A stretch of DNA of 64,000 nt from Nemertoderma westbladi (taxonomy: Eukaryota; Xenacoelomorpha; Nemertodermatida; Nemertodermatidae), in assembly GCA_032718475.1 (NCBI GenBank), contig JAUCBJ010009133.1:29775-93774 (forward strand), in the 5' to 3' direction. Within the stretch, counting starts at the first letter, position 1; each line of letters begins with the position of its first letter. A program made the position numbers and the translations under genes. Shown piece after piece: positions 1 through 11,103 of the stretch. Below the pieces are notes generated by a model that ran no database searches, was not told the origin of the DNA, and saw only the letters and a list, made by a program, of their open reading frames with translations.

Positions 1-1
1 G

Positions 2-1111
2 GTTGCTCGGAGCTTAGTGCAACAAATGTGGCTTGAAAACCACTCGTGGGACGATACACTTAAGGGAGAACTACTAAAGAAGTGGATGAAATGGGAAGAT
101 TCTCTACCATCCATCGAGAACTTTACGATTTCCCGTTCCTATTTTGGTCACGTTCTCCCCACGTATTCCTATCAACTCCATGTGTTTGGAGACGCCAGCG
201 ATATGGGAATAGGTATAGTAGCCTACCTGAGGGTTGAAACTCCGGATGGAATTAAAGTTGCCTTGGTTACCTCTAAGGCCTTGATAAACAACAAGCTACG
301 AGTTCCTCGAGCGGAGTTAAAGGCGGCTCTATACGCTACAGCCATCGGCCGGAATGTAACAGAACAGATCGACTATCCACTGGAAAAAACTGTCTATTGG
401 ACCGATGCTTTACTCGTTTTGGAGTATATAACCAATGAAGTCTGTCAGTTCAGCGTCTTCGTTACCAACAGAGTAGCCATTATACTTAGTCGCACTAATG
501 TAGATCAATGGAGACATTGCCCTGGGACGATTAATCCAGCTGACATCGCCTCCAGAGGAGCAACTCCTCAAGAACTGATAGACACTCCAGACTGGTTAGG
601 TGGACCCGACTTCCTAAGTAAAGAAGAGGATGAATGGCCTCCTCATCTCACCACGGCTGAGATTAGACAAGCCAAGGGAGCGGAGAAAGTCAAACCCAAA
701 ACCCGGACGAGTAAATCAAAGTTATTTAAACCTGTGATAGATCTGTCTGTACTACACATTTCCGGAGACGACGCTGTGGATCTAAACTCCCCCGCCACAA
801 ATAAATCTGTCATGGAAATTAGAGAAAGGGACTGGAAATCTGGAACACCAGACGTCTCGCAGGGACTCTCACCTCTCCTGCAGAGAGCGATAAATCACTA
901 TAGCTCCTGGAATCAGCTTTGTAAGGCCGTCGTGTATTTGAAGCGATGCTTCCATTATCACTACTCCAGGACAAAGATCGCTAGTGATACCGCTCCACTG
1001 ACATCTGCACAGGTCCATGCTATTAAAGATCTTCCCAAATACAAGATATCAGATAGGTTTCTGACGGAGAAGATCAGTTACCAGGAGCAGAAACCAATAA
1101 GCAGATACTGA
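2..1111 (+). CDS. BEL/Pao retrotransposon pol, RNase H-like region (partial)
   Basis: This frame is open from the window edge to a stop at 1111, so the protein is cut off at its N-terminus by the window. It matches the part of BEL/Pao polyproteins covered by the Pao peptidase A17/RNase H-like domain: a GDAS motif near residue 60 (counting from the Met at 17), a W-T-D motif near 129, and the NPADIASRG motif typical of BEL/Pao just before the WLGGPDFL segment. In a complete element these residues would help degrade the RNA strand during reverse transcription. The following coding sequence (integrase) continues in another frame, which is already open from 1027, so a single frameshift between 1027 and 1111 splits one original pol gene. 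Family assignment is firm; present activity is unlikely. Confidence 0.85.
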   Translation, partial: VARSLVQQMWLENHSWDDTLKGELLKKWMKWEDSLPSIENFTISRSYFGHVLPTYSYQLHVFGDASDMGIGIVAYLRVETPDGIKVALVTSKALINNKLRVPRAELKAALYATAIGRNVTEQIDYPLEKTVYWTDALLVLEYITNEVCQFSVFVTNRVAIILSRTNVDQWRHCPGTINPADIASRGATPQELIDTPDWLGGPDFLSKEEDEWPPHLTTAEIRQAKGAEKVKPKTRTSKSKLFKPVIDLSVLHISGDDAVDLNSPATNKSVMEIRERDWKSGTPDVSQGLSPLLQRAINHYSSWNQLCKAVVYLKRCFHYHYSRTKIASDTAPLTSAQVHAIKDLPKYKISDRFLTEKISYQEQKPISRY

Positions 1112-2532
1112 GACTCCTGCAATGCTATGAAGATTCCGAGAAGTATTTCCTGTTGTTGAGAAATCCACAGATGCGCTTAAGGGATCGTTTCTCTAGCACA
1201 ATGATAGATGGGTTAATACGTGTTGGAGGGAGACTAACTAATGCTCCATTATCCTTTGACACTAAGTTTCCCATACTCATTAGAAATCTTGAAATACAAA
1301 TCAAGATGATTGTAGATATTCACAGTAAGCTGTACCATGCTGGTAGAGAACGAGTTCTTAGCGAAATTCGAACTCGCTATTATTTCCATAAACCCCGTAG
1401 AGCTCTGAACCAAGTTCTTAGGAACTGTATACCCTGTAGGAAAGCATTCAGTAGGCCTTTAACACAGCGAGAGGCAGAATTACCTAGGGAACGAGTAAGC
1501 TTCTATGAACCACCCTTTACTAATACCGGTGTGGATTTATTTGGCCCTATTGAAGTATATCGTGCTAGGACTATAGTCAAGCGATGGTGTGTCATCTTTG
1601 TCTGTATGACTTGTAGAGCGATCCATCTAGATATGGTGAACGATCTATCTACCAACAGCTTCATACTGAGCTTACGCCGACAGATCGCTCGCTTTGGAAC
1701 TAGCAACACGATGAGATCTGATAAGGGAACGAACTTCATTGGCGCCAATAATGAGATCAAAGCTTACGTTAAAGATTGGAACCAAAGACAGGTGGACGAT
1801 CAGCTAAGGGTAACAGCATCTAGCTGGACCTTCAACGCCGCTGACGCCCCTTGGTGGGGAGGAAGTTGGGAGAGATTAATAAGAAGCGTGAAGACCGCAT
1901 TTCACTTTATAGTGCCGTGCCGCGCGTATCTCACCGACGAACTTTTACGGACGTTAATGGAAGAAATCGCCGCCTATCTTAACGAGAGACTGCTTATGCC
2001 AGTCTCATCGAGTCCCGACTCCCTGGAAGCGCTAACACCCGCACACTTCCTACTGAAGAAACCTGTAGCCATGCTCCCATGCTCGGAAATCACGGACGGA
2101 GACGAATACTGCCGACAAACTTGGCAACTTATGCAGTTATTATCCCGTCGTTTCGCTGACCATTTCGAAAAACATTATCTGCCTACGCTACAACTTCGAA
2201 CCAAGTGGTTTGCGCAGCAAGAAAACGTCAGCGCCGGAGACATGGTCCTTATTGTGGAATCAGATCTTCCACGTAAGCGGTGGCAGACAGGTCGTATCAT
2301 CGAGACTCATATCTCCGATGATGGTTTAGTGCGATCGGTAGAACTCGTCGTCATGCGACGCAACTTTAAGAAACCTGGAATTGTGTTCGAAACACAGCAG
2401 CTCAATCGCCCAGTTGGTCGTTTATGTTTACTGGAAAGAGACAGAGAATTATCCGGAAACTATGGAAGGCAAGATACTCTTCCCACGACCACCTCCCTAA
2501 TCCAACAAACATCTAGGGACTCCCCAACGTAA
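1027..2532 (+). CDS. BEL/Pao retrotransposon integrase with C-terminal DUF5641-like domain
   Basis: A 459-residue stretch (counted from the TTG codon at 1153; the frame itself is open from 1027) carries a complete integrase. The H2C2 zinc-binding module uses H57, H62, C92 and C95. The rve catalytic core has D128 (GVDLFGP), D190 (SDKGTNF) and E240 (GGSWERL), the expected D,D,E triad. The C-terminal 100-150 residues, with KWF and the motif GDMVLIVE, resemble the DUF5641 tail found on BEL/Pao integrases. The enzyme would insert the element's DNA copy into the genome. It follows the RNase H region after a frameshift, so the native protein was a continuous polyprotein. All catalytic residues are present. 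The 5' LTR, gag, protease and RT lie outside the window; no 3' LTR could be verified because its partner is missing. Confidence 0.9.
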
Positions 2533-3805
2533 CAGCATCTGGAGTGGGTGTGTGACTATATTATTTTATATTTGTTTTTATTATTTTTATATTTAGGTAT
2601 GTATTATTATGTAATTTTATTATAATCGTTTTCTTTAATTTTATTTAGCAGAATGTTATTTTAGCGATTATTTAGTAGATTAGTGCAATATATACTCGTG
2701 TTTATTACTTAATTACTTATATTATATATTTAGTGCAATGGCGAGAAATAATTATTTTTCTCTTTCCTTACTGTCCGTATCATATTATAAATGCGTGACT
2801 ATAGTAAGATGAAATATCCGTACTTATTAAAGTACAATAAAGCTCCTACTATACTCAAGTATTATTGGTAAGTAGAGTATTAGGAATGCAAAGTTCAGAT
2901 CCTCGTGTCTCGGCTAAACCAAGCTCTTGGTAGACCTTGGAAACGACTTGCCTCTTCTCACTGACATTGCTTCTTGCAATATTGCTCTCATACCGTATAT
3001 TAAATAATACATATAGTAGCGTGATGTCCCTTTAACAGTAGCGTACCATGCAAAATAAATCTGTTAAACCCTTTGACCATCTGTAATTCTAGTCGATTAA
3101 GATATCGTGGCACCCACCGATATACTTGAAAGACAAAACTCTAGAATCAGTGGTTAACGTCCCCAGACAAGTTCTGGAATAAATCGGTGCCCATCTTAAA
3201 TATTACATAGTTAATATTTATAAAAATCTATTAAAACAAATGTTATAATAGAGTAAATGCATACAAATAAACTCTAAGGAGTTTGTAAACCAAGAAAATA
3301 TATAAATCAAAATCTGTAAAATTTTAGATCCTTTAAAATTCTAGTCGATTAAGATATCGTAGCACTTACCGATACTCTTAAAAGGACAAATTTCCTAGAA
3401 TCAAGGATCCCAGTCCCCAGACATGCTCTGGAATAAAATTGTGCCTATTTAATATTAAATAATAAAATTTACGGGAATAATTTTAAATTCATATCCTCTC
3501 ATGAATTTGATAAATTGTTATTTTATACAATTATAACATTCCCAAAATTCCATTAAATAATAGATCATGGGAGTGGATATTCACCCTAATAAGTATATTA
3601 GTGTGAGAGAATCTCCAATATATAGTCAATAGCCGATAAAATTCATAAAATCATGTATAAAGGGGAATATTGACAATTAAAGAATTACTATTAAATAGCA
3701 TCCCAGATCTGTATGCATGAGAATTACCCTAATTCTACTGCTAGCTTCCCATAATGTCACCATAGCAACAACCACGCTAGAATTATAAGCGAGTTAAAAG
3801 AACAA
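2533..3805. other. Non-coding AT-rich stretch after the BEL/Pao pol, with a duplicated module
   Basis: No coding sequence is visible. The stretch just after the pol stop could include the element's 3' LTR, but without the 5' LTR this cannot be shown. A module at about 3086-3206 is repeated at about 3338-3458 with roughly 252-bp spacing. Both copies share CTAGTCGATTAAGATATCGT near the start and an imperfect small hairpin (CCAGACA..TCTGG) near the end. Confidence 0.5.
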
Positions 3806-3808
3806 TAG

Positions 3809-5890
3809 AAAGCTTGTTCCTTTACAGAAGCAGTTAAGTTAGCAGCTGCAGAAACAGTTCCTGTATACCCTCGAAACAGGAAAAGGGCCCCCTGGACTGA
3901 CAACAAAATTCAAAAGTGCCGAAACGACCTTCATAAGGCGCAGAAAGAGTCCCGACTCAAACAGACTTTAGCAGCCAAGAATGCAGTTAAGGCTGCATCT
4001 AGGTCCCTGAACAGGCAGTACTCTGTTAATCTACAGGAGCTAATAAACCAACAGGTTGATGCCATCAATGATGCTGACGACAGCAGGCAATCATCCCAGG
4101 CATGGAAATCGATCAATCTGCTTACTGGGCGGAAAAGCCAACCAACCACCAAGGTTAAGGCTGAATCACCAGCCGATCGCCTCAATGGTTGGAAAGCCCA
4201 CTTTGAACAGCTCCTCAATAATGACAGGGTATTGCCTGATAACTTTATAGAAGTAAAAGTGTCTGAGTCTGTACTCCCAGATATTCCCATTGGCGATATC
4301 TCCTTTGCAGAAGTGAAGGCTGCTGCAAAGAGCATTAAGACCAATCGTGCCAGTGGAGTAGATGGTGTTCCCCCTGAGGTCTTTAAAATACCTGAGTGTT
4401 TAAAGCTCATCTATCCCATCATAGTAGACATGTACCGTACAACAAGAGTCCCACAAGAAATGAAAACAAATAAGTTGGTGCCAGTTCCCAAGAAGGGCAA
4501 CCTAACACTCTATGGTTCTTTTCGGGGAATCTCATTGATCTCGATTGCTGCAAAACAAATACAATAGAATTCTATTAAATCGCATCAGGGATCCCATTGA
4601 GAGACTGCTACGTGGAAATCATAATGGGTTCCGTAAAGGTCGTGGGACCATGGAGCCCATTTTGGCACTTAGAAGAATAATTGAAGAGTTATCAAAAAAG
4701 AAAGACAGGCATCTGGCTGTTATCTTTGTTGACTTCTTCAAGGCCTTTGATTCAGTCTCTCGCTCACGTATGTTCAGCATACTTTCATTATATGGGATTC
4801 CTGATGAAATTATTGCAGCAATCAGATCAGTATACGATGGTTCGACAACATTTGTGTCTACTGTTGACGGTGACACAGAACCATTTGAAGTGTTATGGGG
4901 CGTCCTCCAAGGAGACACACTTGCACCATTCTTGTTCATTATTGTGGTTGACTATGTTCTACGCATGTCCTTAGATCATCATAATGATGATGGGGTGATG
5001 ATAACTCCACCTACTGGCTCCAGAAGTCGAGGAAATCCTGCCAAGTACCTAACTGATCTAGACTTTGCTGATGACTTAGGAGTACTCTCAGAATGATTAG
5101 AGGGAGCCCAGCGGCTCCTCAGCTCATTAGAACATGCTGCTTCTAGTGTTGGTCTTTTTATTAACTCCAGAAAGACCAAAATTCTGACAGTTAACTTTGA
5201 AAGTCCTCAGCAAGTCTCTGATCGGATGAGCATAAGCTCAAATGATGGTATGCTTGAGCATGTGGACGACTTCTGTTACCTGGGATCAGGGATCCGGAAG
5301 TCAGGTGAGTACCTTCGAATACGTAAGGGAAAGGCATGGGCAGCCTTGAATAGGCTTTCCAGGATTTGGAAGTCACCGAGAATTAATCGGAAACTTAAGG
5401 TCCGATTGTTTAGAGCACCAGTAGTTCCAGTACTCCTCTATGGGAGTCCATGCTGGGCTCTAACTGCTGAGGACACCAAATCTCTGGATGGCACATTCAC
5501 AAGAATGCTACGCCGGGTTCATTGTGTCAAGTACAATGCACACATCTCCAACCAGACACTATATAACATTGGAGGTGTCTCATTGGTTCCCCCAAGCTTG
5601 ACACTAGAACAAAATCGCCTTCGCTTTGCAGGACATTGCTTTCGCAGTGAGGACCAGCCAGTGCATAATCTTGTACTTTGGCAGCCTCTTGGAGTGAATA
5701 AGCATGGTGGACAGCCCATGACTTTCTTGAGACGCATTTTAAAGGACACTGGCCTTGAAGATGCGGATGATCTAGCAAATGTCATGGGTGATAGGGAGTT
5801 GTGGCGGTGCAATTTTGTTGACAACCCGGCACAACATTCTTAAAAATGCAGCTGCAATGCAGCATGCCGATCCTAGTAGTAGTAGTAGTA
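3809..5890 (+). pseudogene. LINE copy 1: reverse transcriptase and 3' end, broken
   Basis: A 5'-truncated non-LTR retrotransposon. The frame is open from 3809 (after a TAG) to 4564 and carries a linker and the start of the RT. It shifts by one base near 4557, where this copy reads AAACAAATAC and copy 2 reads AAACTATAC, then continues to 5843. An in-frame TGA at 5094-5096 replaces the serine codon seen in copy 2. RT motifs are FVDFFKAFDS, GVLQGDTLAPFLF and DFADD; the C-terminal thumb and 3' region end with AQHS and a stop. The non-coding 3' end finishes in a short (TAG)n tail, as in the copy at 30.9-34.9 kb. The two copies differ at about 8 of 205 C-terminal residues, so both are fairly young. 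I do not assign the clade. Confidence 0.85.
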
Positions 5891-6232
5891 GTGGGATTCA
5901 CACTTCAAGAACGCAGAAGTAGTAGATATCCGGCAACTACAGTCACAGACACCGACTTTTCGGATGACATCGCCCTGCTCTCTAATACGCTAGCAGATGC
6001 ACAGCTTCTACTAAATAAAGTGGAGAGGGCTGCTAAGGAGGTTGGATTGCATATAAATGCTACCAAGACCGAATTCATAACCTTTAATGTTGATGGAAAC
6101 TTGATAACCTTTGATAATAATCAACTAAGGACGGTTGACGACTTGAAGACGAGGTCATACCAGATATACTTTTCTGGCAACCAACTCATGGAAAGCGTAG
6201 TCGTGGACGACCGGCCATAACATATATAGATC
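5891..6232 (+). pseudogene. Fragment of a second LINE reverse transcriptase
   Basis: Directly after the (TAG)n tail comes a short RT piece. It contains FSDDIALLSN, equivalent to the FADD catalytic box with F-S in place of F-A, and the downstream segment VGLHINATKTEF. It belongs to a different LINE from its neighbours, judging by the wording of the DD box. It has neither a 5' nor a 3' end that I can identify and is a dead fragment. Confidence 0.65.
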
Positions 6233-6235
6233 AAC

Positions 6236-7251
6236 TTGAAAGGGATACTGAAAATTATATTATTATTATATCTATTTAAATTAAAGTGTTATGGAGTCAC
6301 AGGTAATGTGTATAATTGGTTCAAATATTTTTTATGTGGTAGGATACAAAGAGTTCGACTCGGTTCAACCTATTCTGATTATTCTGATATCTGGTGTGCC
6401 ACAGGGCTCATGTACCGGACCATTATTGCTCATTATTTATATTCAATAAGGAGTCAATAATTATACCGTATGTAATAATAATATATTGTGGTCCGTAGGA
6501 TATAAACGTTAAACTCATATTAAATTTCAAGGCGGTCTAATAAATCGTTAACGTAAGACATCGCAGCACAAACACTGTTACTATTAAGTATAGAATTCAC
6601 AGTGCCATAGTCTACGGAATTGTGGTGCGGTCAATTAATGATCTGCCTAATAATTTAGTTTATGGTGCAAACACACGCCTATTCGCGGATGATGCCAAAC
6701 TGTTTAGAAACTTTGATAACACGGCCGAACGGCCTGAATTTCAGCAAGACATAAATAACTTTGGGGCCTGGTCCACGGCCTGGCAATTAAACACTGCCAC
6801 CCACAAGTGTAAAATACTTACACTTGGGAAGACAGATGAAGAAGCTGAATATTATTTGAATGGTGCTGCTCTCGAAAATGTGGCATCTTTCCGCGATTTA
6901 GGTATAGTCATTGATAGAAAGTTAATTTTTTCTGAGCATATCTCGAATATTTCTAATTCAGTTTATAGATCTCTGCATAAACTATTTCGGTGCTTTATTA
7001 CCTCGGACAAAGAGGCGCTGCTTACAGCCTACAAAAGTTATACCCGGCCGATTCTGGAATACAACAGTACAGTCTGGAATCACTTCCTCATGAGTGCACC
7101 TTTATATGGCCTAACTGACAAACTAGAAAGCGTGCAGCGCTTCTTTACCAGGCGTATTTTTGCAAGATGCAATTTGGACCGAGAAACTCCATATAAGGAG
7201 AGGTTATCATATTTAAACTTAAGAGTCACTAGAAGTAAGGCGTTTACGTAG
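6236..7251 (+). pseudogene. Third LINE reverse transcriptase fragment (CR1/jockey-like style), interrupted
   Basis: Two pieces of one RT. Piece 1 (about 6270-6435) has the segment YGVTGNVYNWFKYFL and then, after a frame change, GVPQGSCTGPLL, the usual RT motif before the catalytic box. Piece 2 (about 6635-7251) restarts at the INDLP segment and has LFADDAKLF (catalytic DD), a WQLN segment and the C-terminal YTRPILEYNSTVW and FTRRI motifs. The roughly 190 bp between them (about 6440-6630) are non-coding and look like an insertion, since the normal protein would run straight from PLL to NDLP. The style of motifs matches CR1/jockey-type LINEs; exact clade not determined. Confidence 0.75.
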
Positions 7252-7455
7252 AGATCTACTGTACGTACACTTATATGATTTTGCATAACCTTGTTGAGTT
7301 AGATCCAAATATATATTTTAATGGTCGACTTATGGGGCCACTAGAGGTCATAATTATAAAATTAGGAGTACTAAGTACAACACTAACAATGTTTGAAACA
7401 CCTTTTTTAATCGACTAGTCAATGTAGAGAATTATGTAGAGTCATGTAGAGTATT
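7252..7455. other. Short non-coding gap between LINE fragments
   Basis: AT-rich; contains repeated GTAGAG and ATGTAGAGT motifs near 7425-7455. Nothing else seen. Confidence 0.4.
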
Positions 7456-7801
7456 ATTGTAGTGTCAATTTATGAGCTACATTCAATCAAAATTAATGTT
7501 AAAAAATCAAAAGTTATTTTGTTTACACCAAAATCATATAAAAATACCCTTGTCGATTGTGTTGCTCTCAATGGTTCTAAGCTTGAAACTGTTTCTAAAT
7601 TTAAATACCTCGGCCATTTCATTCACAATACAACGGACGATGACTCTGACATCCTTAATCAGTTGCATAGTTTATATCGTAGGGGCAACCTACTGATAAG
7701 AAAATTTGGTAAATGTTCGTTTGCCATTAAAAAGATTCTCTTTCGTGCATTTTGCACGCAGTTTTATTGCAATGCGCTGTGGTCTCGGTGTAACTATAGT
7801 C
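7456..7801 (+). pseudogene. Fourth LINE: C-terminal RT region, first half
   Basis: The reading frame gives a typical region after the RT catalytic core: NVKKSKVILFTPK, FKYLGHFI, the DDSDILNQLHSLYRRGN segment and FYCNALWSRCNYS. The normal continuation (LKVFNKLRVGYNN) is found 3 kb away at 10,831. The coding sequence is therefore cut at 7801 by an insertion, and residues beyond NYS in the local frame are insertion-derived. It is a fragment of one LINE, unrelated in wording to the preceding three pieces. Confidence 0.75.
7783..7801. repeat. Left copy of a 19-bp target-site duplication
   Basis: The 19 bases TCTCGGTGTAACTATAGTC are repeated exactly at 10813-10831 on the far side of a 3-kb insertion, inside a LINE coding frame that becomes continuous when one copy and the insert are ignored. 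Confidence 0.8.
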
Positions 7802-9244
7802 ATATTTCTCCATTTGACGCAACACCGCCGCGGCCGCTATGAGGGAGGTGAATACCGCGGCCGCTCCTAAAGCCGCAGGCCCTCGCTAACTATATAGGTT
7901 AACTTGGGATTCTGGGGGACTTTTCGATGAAGGAACTGACCAAATTTTTTTATTTTCTCACCAGGGGAGCGGCTCGGAATTCTAAGATATTAGCAACTCT
8001 AACATTATGAAATCTAACCCTTCGACGGACACGGCGGACAAAAAACCGTCATTTTTTCGACAATTTTAAAATTTTTTTGAAAGGCGCTCTACAGTGGCTC
8101 GAAAAAACCCTAGGTTATTGCTTAGCCGACGCCGGGATACGATAGAAGGGATTAATTAGTGAATTCGTTTTTTTTTTCAAAAAAGATTACCACGCCTTTT
8201 TTCCGAAAATGTCCGTCAAAGTTGAAAAAACGGACAAAATGACTTTGCGGGATCCGCTATAACTCAGCTAATATTAATCGTACGGGGACGAAAGTAACGC
8301 GGTTGGAAAGGGGAAGAGTGGTACTACCTTCGTATCGAATGGGGGTAAGATATTTATTAAAATTTCGGGTGGAAAAAGGGGCTGTAAATTTGTACGTTTT
8401 TGTCCGTCTTTTTTGGAAAACTTATTTCCGAAATGTTTAATTCGACAACGCGGGTAGGAATCCACTAATTCTTTTATGAAACTCGTAGAAGACCATTGGG
8501 GCTACGTTCCTATCGAATGGGGGTACAAAAAATATGTCGGCAATAGGGGCCAAAAAGGGCCAGAATTTGTAAAGTAGTTTTTATCGAATAATTTTTTATT
8601 TTTAACTTTAGTTGGTTAAGGTACATTCTATACAGTCAATATCCATACGGGGAATTCAAATATGCTATCGGTTTTGCTCCAAGGATGATATTAAAAAAAT
8701 GAGGGCCAAAATTATAATTTCGCGCTTCAAACTTGCTTCGCGGGAAATCGTCTAGCTCGAAAACTACTTAACTTACGGGAGATTTGTTTACACAGACTTA
8801 TAGTGCGTTAAATTATCTATCTAACAGCGTTAATCACAGCGCTGGAGGTATTATAAAACTGGAGCGGCAGGCGATCGTGTGAAGAAATATAATATTTATA
8901 AAAAGGGACGAAAATTTTTTTTTTTTAACAAATCGCTATTCCATGATAATTTAGCGTATTGCGCCAAAAGTACCTGTAAAAAGTATCAAATTAACTCCGC
9001 TATCTTTTATCTTAACATATATAATTAAAATTACGAATTTTAAGGGTCGAAAAATATCGCGTTATTTTGGCCCTTTTTTTTAATTTTTTTGGGGCCAAAA
9101 ATAACCCCTTCTCAAAAGATTAAGAAAAAAATTACGGCAAAGAATATACCAATTTTATTGAATTTGGACCACCAGAAGCGAAGTTAGAGCGATTTTAGTG
9201 AAAAAATAAAAATAATTTTTTTTGCAAAAAAATTAAGAATGGCA

Positions 9245-9317
9245 GGTCAATATTGGGTTTCGAACCCACGAACTTAGGTTTCATTAACGTGATTGATAAC
9301 CACTAGACTATGTGACC
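9245..9317 (-). tRNA. tRNA-like sequence (tRNA pseudogene or SINE head)
   Basis: On the minus strand exactly 73 nt run from GGTCACA to TTGACC. An A-box match (TAGTCTAGTGG) and a B-box match (GGGTTCGAAAC) sit at the right positions, with TTC at 54-56. The acceptor stem pairs at 5 of 7 positions and the T stem at 4 of 5; the anticodon stem pairs only at 3 of 5, and position 33 is A instead of the universal U. It therefore looks like a decayed tRNA or the pol III promoter of a tRNA-derived element rather than a working tRNA. It lies inside the 3-kb insertion. Confidence 0.5.
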
Positions 9318-10167
9318 AAGAGAATACGAAATTTTCGAGTGATTATTTTTAAACATAAATAACTTCGGTTCTACAGGGCCGTTTAATCTGAAACTTTTTT
9401 CATTGGATAGAGAATAGATTGTAGTGTGTGAAATAGGATACAACTTGGGAAAAGACGCATGTGCTTAGTGCAAAATGCACTTAAATAGTGAACATTTTTT
9501 CGATATTTCAAACACTATTATTTCCAGTTCTATTCATCGTAGAATGTTATTTTTTGGATTAAAATGTAGATTGGAATGATTTCTAACTATAATCGTAACA
9601 TTTGTTTAACTTTTTATGTCTATAAAGTGACTTAAAATGTCCATGAATATGGTCCAAAATCGCAAATCCAGATTTATTAAATTGGATTTTTGACACTTTT
9701 AGCGACTGACACTTGATCATACACCGTAGATCGGTAGAGGATAAACATAAGTTTGTTAAATAAGAGCCACCATTACGATCTGCTGAAGTGCACCTGTACA
9801 AATAAGTGTGCAAAAGTGCAAATTTTTTAATAAGGTCAAATTATATAGTATTGGGTTATTTTCTTTGCAGATACTTTATTTTCATATTAATATGTTGTTT
9901 GAACCTTACTGAGCGCATTAGGGGATATGCGTACAAATAACCGGCCCTTATGAGGCTTCGATTGGGTAAATTAATAAAACATAAGGTTGTATAGTATAAT
10001 ATTCTAAAAACCAGTGTGATATTAAATGCACTTTAAATAATAAATAGAAATCAAATAACAATTGGACCACACAATTAAAAACTCGCACAATTTTGTACTT
10101 ATTATATCGCTTCAAATTAATTCAACAGTGGATATTTGAGGGAAGGGGGAAGTTACAGTGTGCATTC

Positions 10168-10216
10168 GGGGGAAGTTTGGTGAACTGCATTTATGCAGTG
10201 AATCCAAACTTCCCCC
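10168..10216. repeat. Strong hairpin
   Basis: Outer arms GGGGGAAGTTTGG and CCAAACTTCCCCC are perfectly complementary (13 bp). An inner pair, ACTGCAT and ATGCAGT, extends the stem after a small internal loop. It sits within the 3-kb insertion. Confidence 0.75.
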
Positions 10217-10812
10217 TTTGATATATCATATACTTAAGACATGCTAGGGTGACGGGGAAATATTTGTTACTGTCACACTTTGCTTCCATTTATCCTATCC
10301 TTTATTATTACCCCAGTCAGATAAGAGATAATAAATCAGTAAAAACTAAACTAAACTGTCTTTCATGCAAACAAATTTCTAACTAAAGACGGGTGAATGA
10401 CCATGACCATGGAAATAATTTTAAATATAATTGTATATCAACTATTTGGGGAGGCTTCCAAGTTAAACCCGAAAACAATTATTTTGTTACATAGTAAATA
10501 ACGTTGTATGTTCTTCTTCCTCTCATAATAAAATATAAATGAAATATCTCAGATCGCTATGCCCTGTAACATTTCACAACCAAAATATTTAAGTGTGAAA
10601 AGTGTAGGCCTACAACACTCCGCCCAAACAACCGCAAACGCATAGCCAATAAATTTAACAAAAGGTTACATACATGTTGTTGGGTTCATGACGAGATGAG
10701 TGAAAATTGATCGCGTAATATAAAGTAAAAAATTAAGAGACGGGCTGGCTCTCCTCCACTTTCTTACCCAATGGATATGTTGTTGTAATAATCTAATATT
10801 GGGGCGGCTTTC

Positions 10813-11065
10813 TCTCGGTGTAACTATAGTCTAAAGGTATTTAATAAATTGAGAGTAGGTTACAATAACATTGCAAGGAGATTGTTTGGTTATAGTAATA
10901 TTATATTTTGTGTTGCTACGGTTCAGTATAGTAATATTATATTTTGTGCTCTATTGTAGGTAGGTGATACAGTCAGTATATTTTGTTAATTTGATTATTT
11001 TGAATCGTTGTTTTTATGGATTCAGTTCCGGAGTAAAGAAATAAATAAATAAAATAAATAAATGT
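10813..11065 (+). pseudogene. Fourth LINE: C-terminal RT region second half and 3' tail
   Basis: This resumes the reading frame broken at 7801: RCNYS is followed by LKVFNKLRVGYNN and IARRLFG, the usual end of this type of RT, and then a stop at about 10962. The non-coding 3' end finishes near 11040-11065 in an AAATAAATAAAT-type tail. The first 19 bases are the right copy of the target-site duplication. Confidence 0.7.
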
Positions 11066-11103
11066 ATGGAATGGTTTACCAAACGATACAGTAAATAATT
11101 TAA

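Larger units (their letters stand above)
7802..10812. mobile_element. 3.0-kb non-coding insertion flanked by a 19-bp duplication
   Basis: The segment splits a LINE reading frame and is bracketed by a perfect 19-bp direct repeat, the footprint of a transposition event. It has no ORF of note. Contents: two NotI-type palindromes (GCGGCCGC) about 30 bp apart near 7833-7862; AT- and poly-T/A-rich sequence; a pair of similar modules starting TATCGAATGGGGGTA at about 8334 and 8512; a tRNA-like sequence (9245-9317, minus); a strong hairpin at 10168-10216. No terminal inverted repeats or long terminal repeats are evident. A duplication this long is more usual for target-primed retrotransposition than for cut-and-paste elements, but no poly(A) or other tail is visible. 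Confidence 0.65.

Noticed and set aside
6440-6630. A defined miniature element inserted in the third LINE fragment
   Set aside because: The coding gap is real, but I could not find inverted ends or a convincing duplication; GTCAAT at both sides is too short.
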